From: Lachnospiraceae bacterium
GTDB lineage: Bacteria; Bacillota; Clostridia; Lachnospirales; Lachnospiraceae
NCBI GenBank assembly: GCA_014804675.1
Contig: JAAUZH010000013.1
Coordinates: 282,591-346,590 of the forward strand
Direction of reading: 5' to 3'
DNA length: 64,000 bases
Shown here: piece by piece, positions 9,221 through 16,419 of the stretch
Layout: every line of letters begins with the position of its first letter
Position numbering within the stretch: position 1 is the first letter of the stretch
Translations under genes and position numbers: made by a program
Notes under the pieces: generated by a model
What the model was told of the DNA's origin: nothing
Databases searched by the model: none
Seen by the model: only the letters and a program-made list of their open reading frames with translations

Positions 9221-9781
9221 CATCATATAAAGTATTTCCCTGTTTACCGTTTCTTCCGTAATTCCCATTGTCTGCGCACAGACCTTTAACCCTTCTAACA
9301 CATACATCATATTCCTTGCCGCCCCCAAAGGATCGTCACAGATGAATTCCCCGGCTTCCACGCCATCCATAATCAACTGCTGGATAATCTTAACGGCACT
9401 GTTAAACTGAATCCGTACCGGATTTTCCTTTTTAGGTACCTTATTGGCAAAAAAGAATTCATATATGGCAACTGTCAGATTTTCTCCCTTATTCAGAATT
9501 TCCTTTTTCTGCTCCTTTAAGAACAAAGCCAGAATATCCGAACCGGTACTTTCCTCTGTCATGGCTTCGGAAAAGGTATCGTCTGCCTCCTCCCCTTCCA
9601 GCCTTAATACCTCAAGAAAAATTTCCCTGGTACTTTCAAAATATAAATAAAGACCTCCACGGCTAATCTGACAGGCATCAATAATGTCCTGCATGGTAAC
9701 ACTTTTAAACCCCTTTTGGGCAAACACGCTTTTTGCCTTCTCCAATATGTATTGCTTTTTTTGTATTGATTTACTACCCAT
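9197..9781 (-). CDS. TetR/AcrR family transcriptional regulator
   Basis: 194 aa. The N-terminal TetR helix-turn-helix occupies about residues 10-55 (AKSVFAQKGFKSVTMQDII, CQISRGGLYLYFES). The C-terminal ligand-binding domain (about 75-190) is divergent, as usual. It should act as a dimeric repressor. It lies 24 bp downstream of an unknown 168-aa gene on the same strand, so the pair is probably cotranscribed, and that gene is a plausible target or partner. The start follows GAGGGTAGGA. The effector is unknown. Confidence 0.9.
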   Translation of the reverse strand: MGSKSIQKKQYILEKAKSVFAQKGFKSVTMQDIIDACQISRGGLYLYFESTREIFLEVLRLEGEEADDTFSEAMTEESTGSDILALFLKEQKKEILNKGENLTVAIYEFFFANKVPKKENPVRIQFNSAVKIIQQLIMDGVEAGEFICDDPLGAARNMMYVLEGLKVCAQTMGITEETVNREILYMMKGLISES

Positions 9782-9805
9782 TTTCCTACCCTCTTATTCC
9801 GTCTC

Positions 9806-10312
9806 CTAAACGGGGCCGGTCCCCTGAAAAGACAGCTCATTCTCTTCTTCCGATGCAATCGGCTTATCCCAAAATTCCACAATTTCTTTTGTTTTTTTCA
9901 ATATCTTAAGAAATATCTCGTACTCTACGCCATTTTTCCAATAAATAGACTTGGTCATACCTCCAAGCACATACTTAGACATAATGCCGCACAATATCCC
10001 CATATGCATAATATCCGCTTTTTCTATAGCCTTCCATTCATCTTCAACGGTCTTTATCTGATTTCTGGTATATACATACTGATAATTTTTATCCATAAAA
10101 TTCGTCATGGATACATCATTGACAAAAGTCAACAGCGTACTGTCATATACCGGAATGGAAAAACTTTGTTTGATTTTCCCGTCTCCTTTATAAGAATACG
10201 ATACTGTTTGCCCCGTCTGCTTTTCAAGCCACGGAATGTAGCGGACCAAAAATTCAAGCGTAGGCTTAAATTTCTCAACAATTTCTTCTCTGCTTTCTCT
10301 TATATTGTCCAT
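9806..10312 (-). CDS. unknown protein, 168 aa, paired with TetR regulator
   Basis: I do not recognise a family. The protein is soluble and mixed alpha/beta, without a signal peptide or membrane helix. It has segments YSYKGDGKIKQSFSIPVYD, VNDVSMTNFMDKNYQYVYT and ADIMHMGILCGIMSKYVLGG, the last one amphipathic. I use the ATG at 10312, which has GGAGGG nine bases upstream, rather than the frame opening at 10339. The close TetR gene downstream suggests a small regulated unit. Confidence 0.65.
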   Translation of the reverse strand: MDNIRESREEIVEKFKPTLEFLVRYIPWLEKQTGQTVSYSYKGDGKIKQSFSIPVYDSTLLTFVNDVSMTNFMDKNYQYVYTRNQIKTVEDEWKAIEKADIMHMGILCGIMSKYVLGGMTKSIYWKNGVEYEIFLKILKKTKEIVEFWDKPIASEEENELSFQGTGPV

Positions 10313-10442
10313 GTTGTTCCCTCCAAAAGCCTTTTCCAAAAAGCAATTTGATAATATAAAACTGACACTCCAATCACTTTCTACTTATTTTAGCATAAAT
10401 TTATAAAAAGTACAGCAAAAACCAACATTATACTCAAGATTA

Positions 10443-10473
10443 TTGAGATTTTTTTCTGGGAATATGCTATACT
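10443..10473 (+). promoter_or_regulatory. extended -10 promoter of the CRP-like gene
   Basis: TTGAGA (10443-10448), a 19-bp gap and TATACT (10468-10473) preceded by TG-C, an extended -10. It lies about 65 bp upstream of the next gene. Confidence 0.55.
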
Positions 10474-10536
10474 ATATTTGTTCTTTTCCTATAGAAATGA
10501 GAAGGGACAAAACCTACAAGAAATAGAGGAATCATT

Positions 10537-12807
10537 ATGGCAAATATTTCAATCAAAAAAGGAACTATTATTTATAAAGAAGGAACCACAGTCACTACAA
10601 TAAGCCGAATTATAAGCGGAGCGGTAAAAATGATATGCGCCTGTGGAGAAATCACATTAGAAAAAGATGACTTATTGGGTGTCGTGGACTTAACTATTTT
10701 AACTCACAGTTCTACTTATATTGCAGCAGAGGACACTGTTCTTTCCACCTACGTTTTCAACGCTCAAACGGAGCTTTCTGCTTTTTTGTCAGAAAATGAA
10801 GGGCTTACTACGGCACTTTTAAGAAGTGCCGTAAAACAGATTTGTTCTGCCTTGGATGAAGAAGTCTTCTTCCAGTATGAGTGCAACAATATGTATTCTT
10901 ACTTATCCGAAAGCTATGAGGAATACAAAAAGCTTTGCAACAAATATGCAGTACCTGTAAAAACCCTTCCCGGACTTTTGGAGGTGGATTCCTTCCATGC
11001 TGAGGATGATATCCCTGACTGGCTTGGAAGTTATTATGAAGAATCTGCGGATATGCTTTCCAGTTCCATTGCCGCTGCCCTTTTTCAATATCCTGCCCTA
11101 AATGCCGGGTATCTTATGCGTTTTTGCGAGGATTTCCATACGGTGTTAAAGGCCTGCCGGGAAATGGTAGAATACCGTTCAAAACTGTCATTTCTTCTAA
11201 TGAATAGAAACGGCATGGATTTATTTGATTTATATACCAATCTGTTGTTCCGGATTATGCGTGATGGCATTGATACTTTGTCTTTATCGGCTGCTATTTC
11301 CAAGATTCTGATCCATATAGAAAGCATTCCTTCCTTTCAAAAGGAGCTTTACAATATACGGGTGCAGGAATATAAGAAAACCCTTGCAAATATTGAGGAA
11401 GAACTGGCATCAGGTATTACGTCCTCTGCATCCTTAAACAATTCTTCTCTGGAAAATTCCCTGGATGCGATTCTGAAATATGCCAACTGCAGTGATGAGA
11501 CAAGCCTTTCCTTTAAACGGGCTATTTCCGCTTATAAAAAACAAGTGGATAAAAGCGCCACTACGGATGAATTGCGGACATTGCGCCGGGAGATTACCTC
11601 TCTGTTCTATGAAATATATACTTGCGCTTTTCAGGCAAGCACCCGTGACAGCAATATCCCTACTGTATTGAAAATGTTCCTGAAATTCGGATATGTGGAC
11701 GAAGAACTGGCCGGTCCCGAAAATGCCGCTTATTTATATTCCATTGCGGATTCCTATACCGGTAACAAGAAATATCATGTTTACACTATATTTGACTGGC
11801 TGAATGAAATCCATCAGGGCAATAAGGAACCGCGCCGAAATGAATTCGATGTGGATTATGCAGGCCATGTTCATGAACTGAAGACCTCTGGCAAAATTGA
11901 TGCCAATAAAGAAAAGGAAATGTTAACCGACACGAATGAAAAGGTTCTATTTGAAATCCAGAATATGTTTACCCTTGCCAATAAAATGACTTCCGGAAGA
12001 ATTGCTACCTTTACACCGGTTTTTTCCGAACATACCGTGCTTGCTTCCCTGGAATCTATTTTGGCAACACCGGAAAAAATAGCATCTTCCCTTATACAGA
12101 TACAGAAAATCGACTATTCCGCTTTTTACCGGGATGCTCTCTTTTATAATGCTTCCCTTCCTATTCCTAAGGAGAACATAAAACGAAAAATCCTTCCGGA
12201 TATTATCTTAATGCCTAACATGGGCAACCGAGGCGTTATGTGGCAGGAATTAGAAGGCAAATCCAGAAGCACGCCAGCCTGCTATATCCTTCCTACCTTT
12301 TGTCAGGAAGAGCTGGCTCTTTTGCTTCTGCGTGCTACCGGTGAATACCGCTGGGAAATCTGCCGCCGTACCCAGGGAGCCAGATGGAATGATCTGTCCG
12401 ATCCTTCCCTTACAAGCGAATACTTTGATTATGTACAGTTTTATCGAAAAAACAGCGAATTATCTCCGGATGCCAAGGAAAAAATCAAAACTGCCCTTGC
12501 AAAAGCCCGCAACAGCTTTAAGGAAATGTTCGTAAATGACTACATTATCTGGGTACTCTATGAAGGAAAAGGCTCTCCTCGTATGAATAAGGTTGCAAGG
12601 AGAATCTTATTTACCTACTGTCCTTTCCCACAGGCAATCAGAGATCAGTTAAAAAGCAATCCTCTTTACGGTGAAATTATGGAAAAGTGGCAGATCAAAA
12701 GAGCACAGGAAAACCATCGTCTTTCCAACATACTGAAGAGGCTGGAAAATTCCGGCATCGAAATTCCAAAGGAGCTGCAGGCGCAGCAGGCTTTTCTGAA
12801 TATGTGA
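10537..12807 (+). CDS. large protein with CRP-like (cyclic-nucleotide-binding fold) N-terminus
   Basis: 756 aa. Residues 1 to about 95 fit the double-stranded beta-helix of CRP/FNR sensors (KKGTIIYKEGTTVTTISRII, SGAVKMI, EITLEKDDLLGVVDL, AAEDTVLSTYVF). The classical phosphate-binding RxA motif is not evident, so a nucleotide ligand is doubtful. The remaining 650 residues are mostly helical and unrecognised, with no membrane helix and no visible helix-turn-helix. It may be a sensor that signals by protein contact. AGAGGA lies seven bases before the ATG. It stands alone, with its own promoter, and a long palindromic repeat follows its stop. Confidence 0.7.
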   Translation: MANISIKKGTIIYKEGTTVTTISRIISGAVKMICACGEITLEKDDLLGVVDLTILTHSSTYIAAEDTVLSTYVFNAQTELSAFLSENEGLTTALLRSAVKQICSALDEEVFFQYECNNMYSYLSESYEEYKKLCNKYAVPVKTLPGLLEVDSFHAEDDIPDWLGSYYEESADMLSSSIAAALFQYPALNAGYLMRFCEDFHTVLKACREMVEYRSKLSFLLMNRNGMDLFDLYTNLLFRIMRDGIDTLSLSAAISKILIHIESIPSFQKELYNIRVQEYKKTLANIEEELASGITSSASLNNSSLENSLDAILKYANCSDETSLSFKRAISAYKKQVDKSATTDELRTLRREITSLFYEIYTCAFQASTRDSNIPTVLKMFLKFGYVDEELAGPENAAYLYSIADSYTGNKKYHVYTIFDWLNEIHQGNKEPRRNEFDVDYAGHVHELKTSGKIDANKEKEMLTDTNEKVLFEIQNMFTLANKMTSGRIATFTPVFSEHTVLASLESILATPEKIASSLIQIQKIDYSAFYRDALFYNASLPIPKENIKRKILPDIILMPNMGNRGVMWQELEGKSRSTPACYILPTFCQEELALLLLRATGEYRWEICRRTQGARWNDLSDPSLTSEYFDYVQFYRKNSELSPDAKEKIKTALAKARNSFKEMFVNDYIIWVLYEGKGSPRMNKVARRILFTYCPFPQAIRDQLKSNPLYGEIMEKWQIKRAQENHRLSNILKRLENSGIEIPKELQAQQAFLNM

Positions 12808-12842
12808 TGTTTGGATTGTGATTATTTAGAAAGGTATTGGAA

Positions 12843-13064
12843 TACAGGACGCAGGAGCAGGCAGAGCCGCAGCAGGCGGCAGGGGAGTCTCCCATTATAA
12901 AACTCTTAGGGGCACGTTTTCACTCTATGAAGACGCAGCGGTACTAACGCACCAAAGTACGGTGCGTAAGTGCCGGCGACTTCATGAAGGCCCTTAAGAG
13001 TTTTATAATGGGAGACTCCCCTGCCGCCTGCTGCGGCTCTGCCTGCTCCTACTGGGTATTGGAA
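12843..13064. repeat. long palindromic repeat, family 1, copy A
   Basis: Arms 12853-12908 and 12995-13050 are perfect 56-bp inverted copies. Between them lies a core with further stems: ATGAAG (12927-12932) with CTTCAT (12980-12985), CGGTAC with GTGCCG (one G-T), and CGCACC (12948-12953) with GGTGCG (12961-12966) around a 7-nt loop. The whole ~200 bp folds as one rod. Its core and outer ends recur in copy B (18.8 kb). A 10-bp direct repeat GGTATTGGAA lies at 12833-12842 and 13055-13064, but similar sequence at the right of copy B suggests it may be part of the element. It sits between two convergent genes; no gene lies in 12808-13159. Confidence 0.85.
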
Positions 13065-13159
13065 GGCTATTTGATAAACTTCCTTTTTGGAAAGGTGTTT
13101 CTATTAACTACTCGATAAATATGCTTATTAAAATCTGAATTGTACTTCAAAAAGCAGGT

Positions 13160-13669
13160 TTATACTTTATTCCGTGTTAAGAAAATTCCAACAATTGCCC
13201 CTATAAAGATAATAGGCGCTAATCTGACAAACAGCCATTCAAATGCATGAAAAGCCACTCCCACAACGGCGGCTTCCGGATTACTATAATCCCAGCCTGA
13301 GTATGGACTATTTAATGTTATTAAGGCCGCAGAAATGGTTACTATGACCGCACATACTAAGATAAGCAGCCAATGAAGTACTTTTCGTCTCGTGATTTTC
13401 CTTTGTGCAAGCTGCAGGTTTATAATTTCCAGTTTTTCGGCAATTACTTTTAAGTCATCAGCCTTTGACTCAATAACAGCTTCTCCAAGCAAAGTGCTTA
13501 CGGGTGTTTCAAGTACTTCCGATATGGAGAGCAACATATCAGAATCAGGAACTGATAGCCCATTCTCCCATTTAGAAATTGTTTGTCGGACTACGTTCAG
13601 CTTGACAGCAAGTTCTTCTTGGGAAAGTCCTTTTGATTTTCTGATTGCTTTCATGTTTTCGTTTAGCAT
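13160..13669 (-). CDS. XRE-family regulator with membrane C-terminus
   Basis: 169 aa. Residues 1-60 form a Cro/CI-type helix-turn-helix (KGLSQEELAVKLNVVRQTIS, WENGLSVPDSDMLLSISEVL). After a coiled linker come two membrane helices (about 95-117 and 142-163). Such proteins tie DNA binding to the membrane, often in envelope-stress or toxin-like loci. I choose the ATG at 13669, which has GAGG nine bases upstream; a GTG five codons earlier is possible. It stands alone, convergent with the CRP-like gene across repeat A. Confidence 0.85.
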   Translation of the reverse strand: MLNENMKAIRKSKGLSQEELAVKLNVVRQTISKWENGLSVPDSDMLLSISEVLETPVSTLLGEAVIESKADDLKVIAEKLEIINLQLAQRKITRRKVLHWLLILVCAVIVTISAALITLNSPYSGWDYSNPEAAVVGVAFHAFEWLFVRLAPIIFIGAIVGIFLTRNKV

Positions 13670-13881
13670 TAGGGATAACCTCACTTTCTTTCAGTCGTTA
13701 CCACTATTGTATAGGGAACTGACCGTTGCCGCAAGCAACGCATATTAACATTCAAGTTTTATGATCATGGCATACTATTTGGAATGCTGGCAAAGAAGAA
13801 AGTTGATAAAAAACAAATTTGCCCCATTTCTTGTATGTCTTAATTTTTTATGAATTTCATGGAAAATACTTATTTTTTGTG

Positions 13882-13887
13882 TATAAT
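13882..13887 (+). promoter_or_regulatory. -10 element upstream of VanZ-like gene
   Basis: TATAAT at 13882-13887 has a poor -35, so this is only a partial promoter match. The rest of 13670-13935 holds a short hairpin (CGTTGC/GCAACG near 13724-13740) and nothing else I can interpret. Confidence 0.4.
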
Positions 13888-13935
13888 GTGTTGATAGTTA
13901 CGGATGAATGGGTATTTTGGAAATGAGGAATGTTT

Positions 13936-14481
13936 ATGAGAAAGTTTATTAAGTATTTGCTTTTGTTTATTAAGCATCTGCTGCGGTTTGTATTAAAGCC
14001 TTTATCTTTTGTACCTGCTATTGTGGTAATGTATATGATTTTTTCTTTTTCCAGACAGGATGGGGCTTCTTCTTCTGCATTAAGCTATAAGGTAAGCAGC
14101 AAAATTGTTTCAGCTGCTGATAAAGCTTTTGATATGCAGTTATCTTATGCCGAAACCGAGCATTACATTGACCGGATTCATTATTATGTAAGAAAAGGAG
14201 CGCATTTTACGGAATATTTTATTCTGGCTGTTACAGTAGCCTTTCCTCTTTATGTGTATGGTATGCGGGGAATCTGGCTGGTGCTGTTTGCAGGGGCCTT
14301 TTGTGTGGGTTTTGCCTGCTTAGATGAATATCATCAGTCCTTTGTTTCCGGCAGGACCCCTGCCAAAAAGGATGTAATCATTGATAGCTGCGGAGCTTTT
14401 CTTGGAATCATGATTACCCGGATTGTATGCTTTATCGGAAGAAAGACGGTATTTGCGCCGCTTTCTTTGAAGAGGGATTAA
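13936..14481 (+). CDS. VanZ family membrane protein
   Basis: 181 aa with four to five membrane helices. The motifs FSFSRQDG, VRKGAHFTEYFILAV and CLDEYHQSFVSGRTPAKKDVIIDSCGAFLG are the VanZ-family signature. VanZ itself gives low-level teicoplanin resistance, but most homologues have no known role. The second ATG (13936) is favoured because GAGGA lies seven bases before it and overlaps the first ATG too closely. It is a single gene with its own terminator. Confidence 0.88.
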   Translation: MRKFIKYLLLFIKHLLRFVLKPLSFVPAIVVMYMIFSFSRQDGASSSALSYKVSSKIVSAADKAFDMQLSYAETEHYIDRIHYYVRKGAHFTEYFILAVTVAFPLYVYGMRGIWLVLFAGAFCVGFACLDEYHQSFVSGRTPAKKDVIIDSCGAFLGIMITRIVCFIGRKTVFAPLSLKRD

Positions 14482-14486
14482 TGGAA

Positions 14487-14532
14487 AAAATGAGAGGCAA
14501 CAGGAGTGTGTGTATCCTTTGCCTCTCATTTT
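14487..14532. terminator. bidirectional terminator between VanZ and GNAT genes
   Basis: A 14-bp stem (14487-14500 with 14519-14532) plus a short inner stem (AGGA/TCCT). The right arm ends in TTTT on plus and the left arm gives TTTTTT on minus, so it can serve both convergent genes. Confidence 0.7.
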
Positions 14533-14546
14533 GAGAAATATCCTTT

Positions 14547-15005
14547 CTATGGAACTATGTATTCAAAAGCAATATCTCCTCTGACATATTCATAGTCTTC
14601 CAACTCCACCTTATGGAATCCATATTTTTCATAAATATGCAATGCTGCTTTCAATTTACTATTGGATAATATAAAAAGCCTTTTTGCCTTATGCTGTATC
14701 GCCCATTTCATAGATGCTTCAAAAACGGCACTTCCCGCCCCTTTATGTGGAAGATGTTTGTTAGAACCCAGTTTACACAATTCCCATGTCCCGTCATTCC
14801 CCAGCGGTTTTGCCATGCATGTTGCTAAAACATTTCCATTTTCTATGGCAAAATAAATCATTGCTCCATTGTGCAAGCTTTCTTCAATATGATTGAACGT
14901 GTTTAAGTCTTCCTTTTCCAGGTGTCCGAAATGCTCTTCAATCCATTCTGTATTAAATTGTATAAAATTCTTTTTATATTTCTCTTGATATGGAATCACT
15001 TTCAT
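14547..15005 (-). CDS. GNAT family N-acetyltransferase
   Basis: 152 aa, typical length. The central segment LCKLGSNKHLPHKGAGSAVF holds a modified acetyl-CoA pyrophosphate loop (H-K-G-A-G-S), and AALHIYEKYGFHKVE near the C-terminus is the usual GNAT ending. It should transfer acetyl from acetyl-CoA to an amine; the substrate is unknown. GGGAGG for this start lies inside the end of the cupin gene two bases upstream, so the two genes are coupled. Confidence 0.85.
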   Translation of the reverse strand: MKVIPYQEKYKKNFIQFNTEWIEEHFGHLEKEDLNTFNHIEESLHNGAMIYFAIENGNVLATCMAKPLGNDGTWELCKLGSNKHLPHKGAGSAVFEASMKWAIQHKAKRLFILSNSKLKAALHIYEKYGFHKVELEDYEYVRGDIAFEYIVP

Positions 15006-15007
15006 TT

Positions 15008-15337
15008 TTACAAATAATCCTCCCTTTGTGGTGTAAATACATCAATAACCTCTCCTGCTTCCAATACCTTGAAAGAATGCGGCATATTTCCCGGAATGGC
15101 ATAACTGTCGCCTGCTTCCAGAATAAACTCCTTTTCTTCTATCGTCATGAGATATTTTCCAGAAATTACATAACCACATTGCTCGTGTGGGTGTGTATGC
15201 TCTGCCGCATAATTTCCAATAACGTAATTCATCTTCGTTACCATTGATTTTTCACCCACTGCCAGAGAATCTAACTGCACCCCCTTAAACACTTTCTTTT
15301 TTGCATCTTCTTTTTTTACAATAGTTCTTTCGCCCAT
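15008..15337 (-). CDS. cupin domain protein
   Basis: 109 aa forming a single cupin barrel. Motif 1 is HTHPHEQCGYVISGKYLMTIEE with metal ligands His, His, Glu/Gln, and motif 2 is IPGNMPHSFKV. Such small cupins bind a metal and act as sensors, isomerases or dioxygenases; the reaction here is unknown. AAGGAG precedes the ATG. It is the first gene of a two-gene unit divergent from a LysR regulator, which probably controls it. Confidence 0.87.
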   Translation of the reverse strand: MGERTIVKKEDAKKKVFKGVQLDSLAVGEKSMVTKMNYVIGNYAAEHTHPHEQCGYVISGKYLMTIEEKEFILEAGDSYAIPGNMPHSFKVLEAGEVIDVFTPQREDYL

Positions 15338-15438
15338 ATAAAATCAACTCCTTGCATTTCTTTTTATTTCAATATATACTTTTATATAAAATAAGTAAAA
15401 CAAAAATATCTAATGCTAATATAAGGAATTGTGAATTT

Positions 15439-16308
15439 ATGAACAGATATATTGCTCTTCAAAAAATTATTGAATTAGGAAGCTTTTCCAAGGCAGCGGA
15501 GGTTATGGGATATTCCCAATCAGCCATGAGCCAAATGATAGCCTCTTTAGAGGAAGAAATGTCATTAAAACTTGTAAACCGTTTTCGTACCGGTGCAACA
15601 CTTACCTTAGAAGGGGAGGAACTGTATCCACATATCGAAAAACTAATCTATCAGTATTATTCCGTTCAGGAAAAGATAAAAGAAATAAAAGGATTAAAAA
15701 CAGGTACTATCCGAATGGGAACTCTTGCCAGTATTTCTGCACACTGGCTTCCCGGTCTGCTAAAGGAATTTCAGGAGCAATATCCGGAGGTTGAATTTGT
15801 AATTCATCAGGGGGATTATACATCTATTTATGAGTGGATAAAAACAGGGGCTGTTGATTTTGGTTTTGTGAATCCAAAAGCAGTTGCCGGAATCGAAACC
15901 ATTGTATTAAAGGAAGGGGCTATGCTGGCTGTTCTCCCAGAAAATCACCCTCTCAGCAACAATACGGTAATTCCTCTTGATTTATTAGCAAAAGAGCCCT
16001 TTATACTTTTAGAAGAGGGACATTATTATGAACCCTTAGAGGCTTTTAAGGCCATGGGAACCTCTCCCAATATTAAATATACCATTCACGATGATTATGC
16101 TATCATGACTATGGTAGAAGCCGGACTGGGAGTAAGCATTTTGGCAGAATTGGTGTTACACAGAACAAACTATAAAATCAAGCTTTGTGCAACCGAGCCG
16201 AGAATATCCAGAACAATCGCAATTGGCTATAAGGATAAATCCAGTATGCCGATTGCCTGCAAGAGGTTTATTGAACTTTTGCAAGCTCATTTGAATGAAC
16301 TTCCATAA
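15439..16308 (+). CDS. LysR family transcriptional regulator
   Basis: 289 aa. The winged helix-turn-helix is residues 1-60 (MNRYIALQKIIELGSFSKAA, YSQSAMSQMIASLEEEM). The substrate-binding periplasmic-protein-like effector domain runs from about 88 to 289. The ATG at 15439 starts exactly at the conserved LysR N-terminus; the frame is open further upstream but would overlap the divergent promoter region. AAGGA lies 11 bases upstream. The classic divergent layout predicts control of the cupin-GNAT pair from the 100-bp intergenic region, which is very AT-rich. Confidence 0.92.
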   Translation: MNRYIALQKIIELGSFSKAAEVMGYSQSAMSQMIASLEEEMSLKLVNRFRTGATLTLEGEELYPHIEKLIYQYYSVQEKIKEIKGLKTGTIRMGTLASISAHWLPGLLKEFQEQYPEVEFVIHQGDYTSIYEWIKTGAVDFGFVNPKAVAGIETIVLKEGAMLAVLPENHPLSNNTVIPLDLLAKEPFILLEEGHYYEPLEAFKAMGTSPNIKYTIHDDYAIMTMVEAGLGVSILAELVLHRTNYKIKLCATEPRISRTIAIGYKDKSSMPIACKRFIELLQAHLNELP

Positions 16309-16353
16309 AAAGAATAATCTCCAAGCACCTGTTGTTTCTTCATAAAATCGTTC

Positions 16354-16392
16354 ATACAGGGATGCCGTTCATAAAAAACAGCATCCCTGTAT
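16354..16392. terminator. hairpin between LysR and htpG 3' ends
   Basis: A 12-bp perfect stem (16354-16365 with 16381-16392) lies between convergent genes. The T-run after it is weak on both strands, so it may be an imperfect bidirectional terminator. Confidence 0.55.
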
Positions 16393-16419
16393 TGTTATAT
16401 CATCCAACTAATAATCATT

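Noticed and set aside
12695..12895. 66-codon minus-strand frame running from the CRP-like gene into palindrome A
   Set aside because: No ribosome binding site; it lies inside a real gene and an inverted repeat.
12833..13064. GGTATTGGAA direct repeats as target-site duplication around copy A
   Set aside because: Related sequence also follows copies B and D at other loci, so the right copy seems to be part of the element. A true duplication is not shown.
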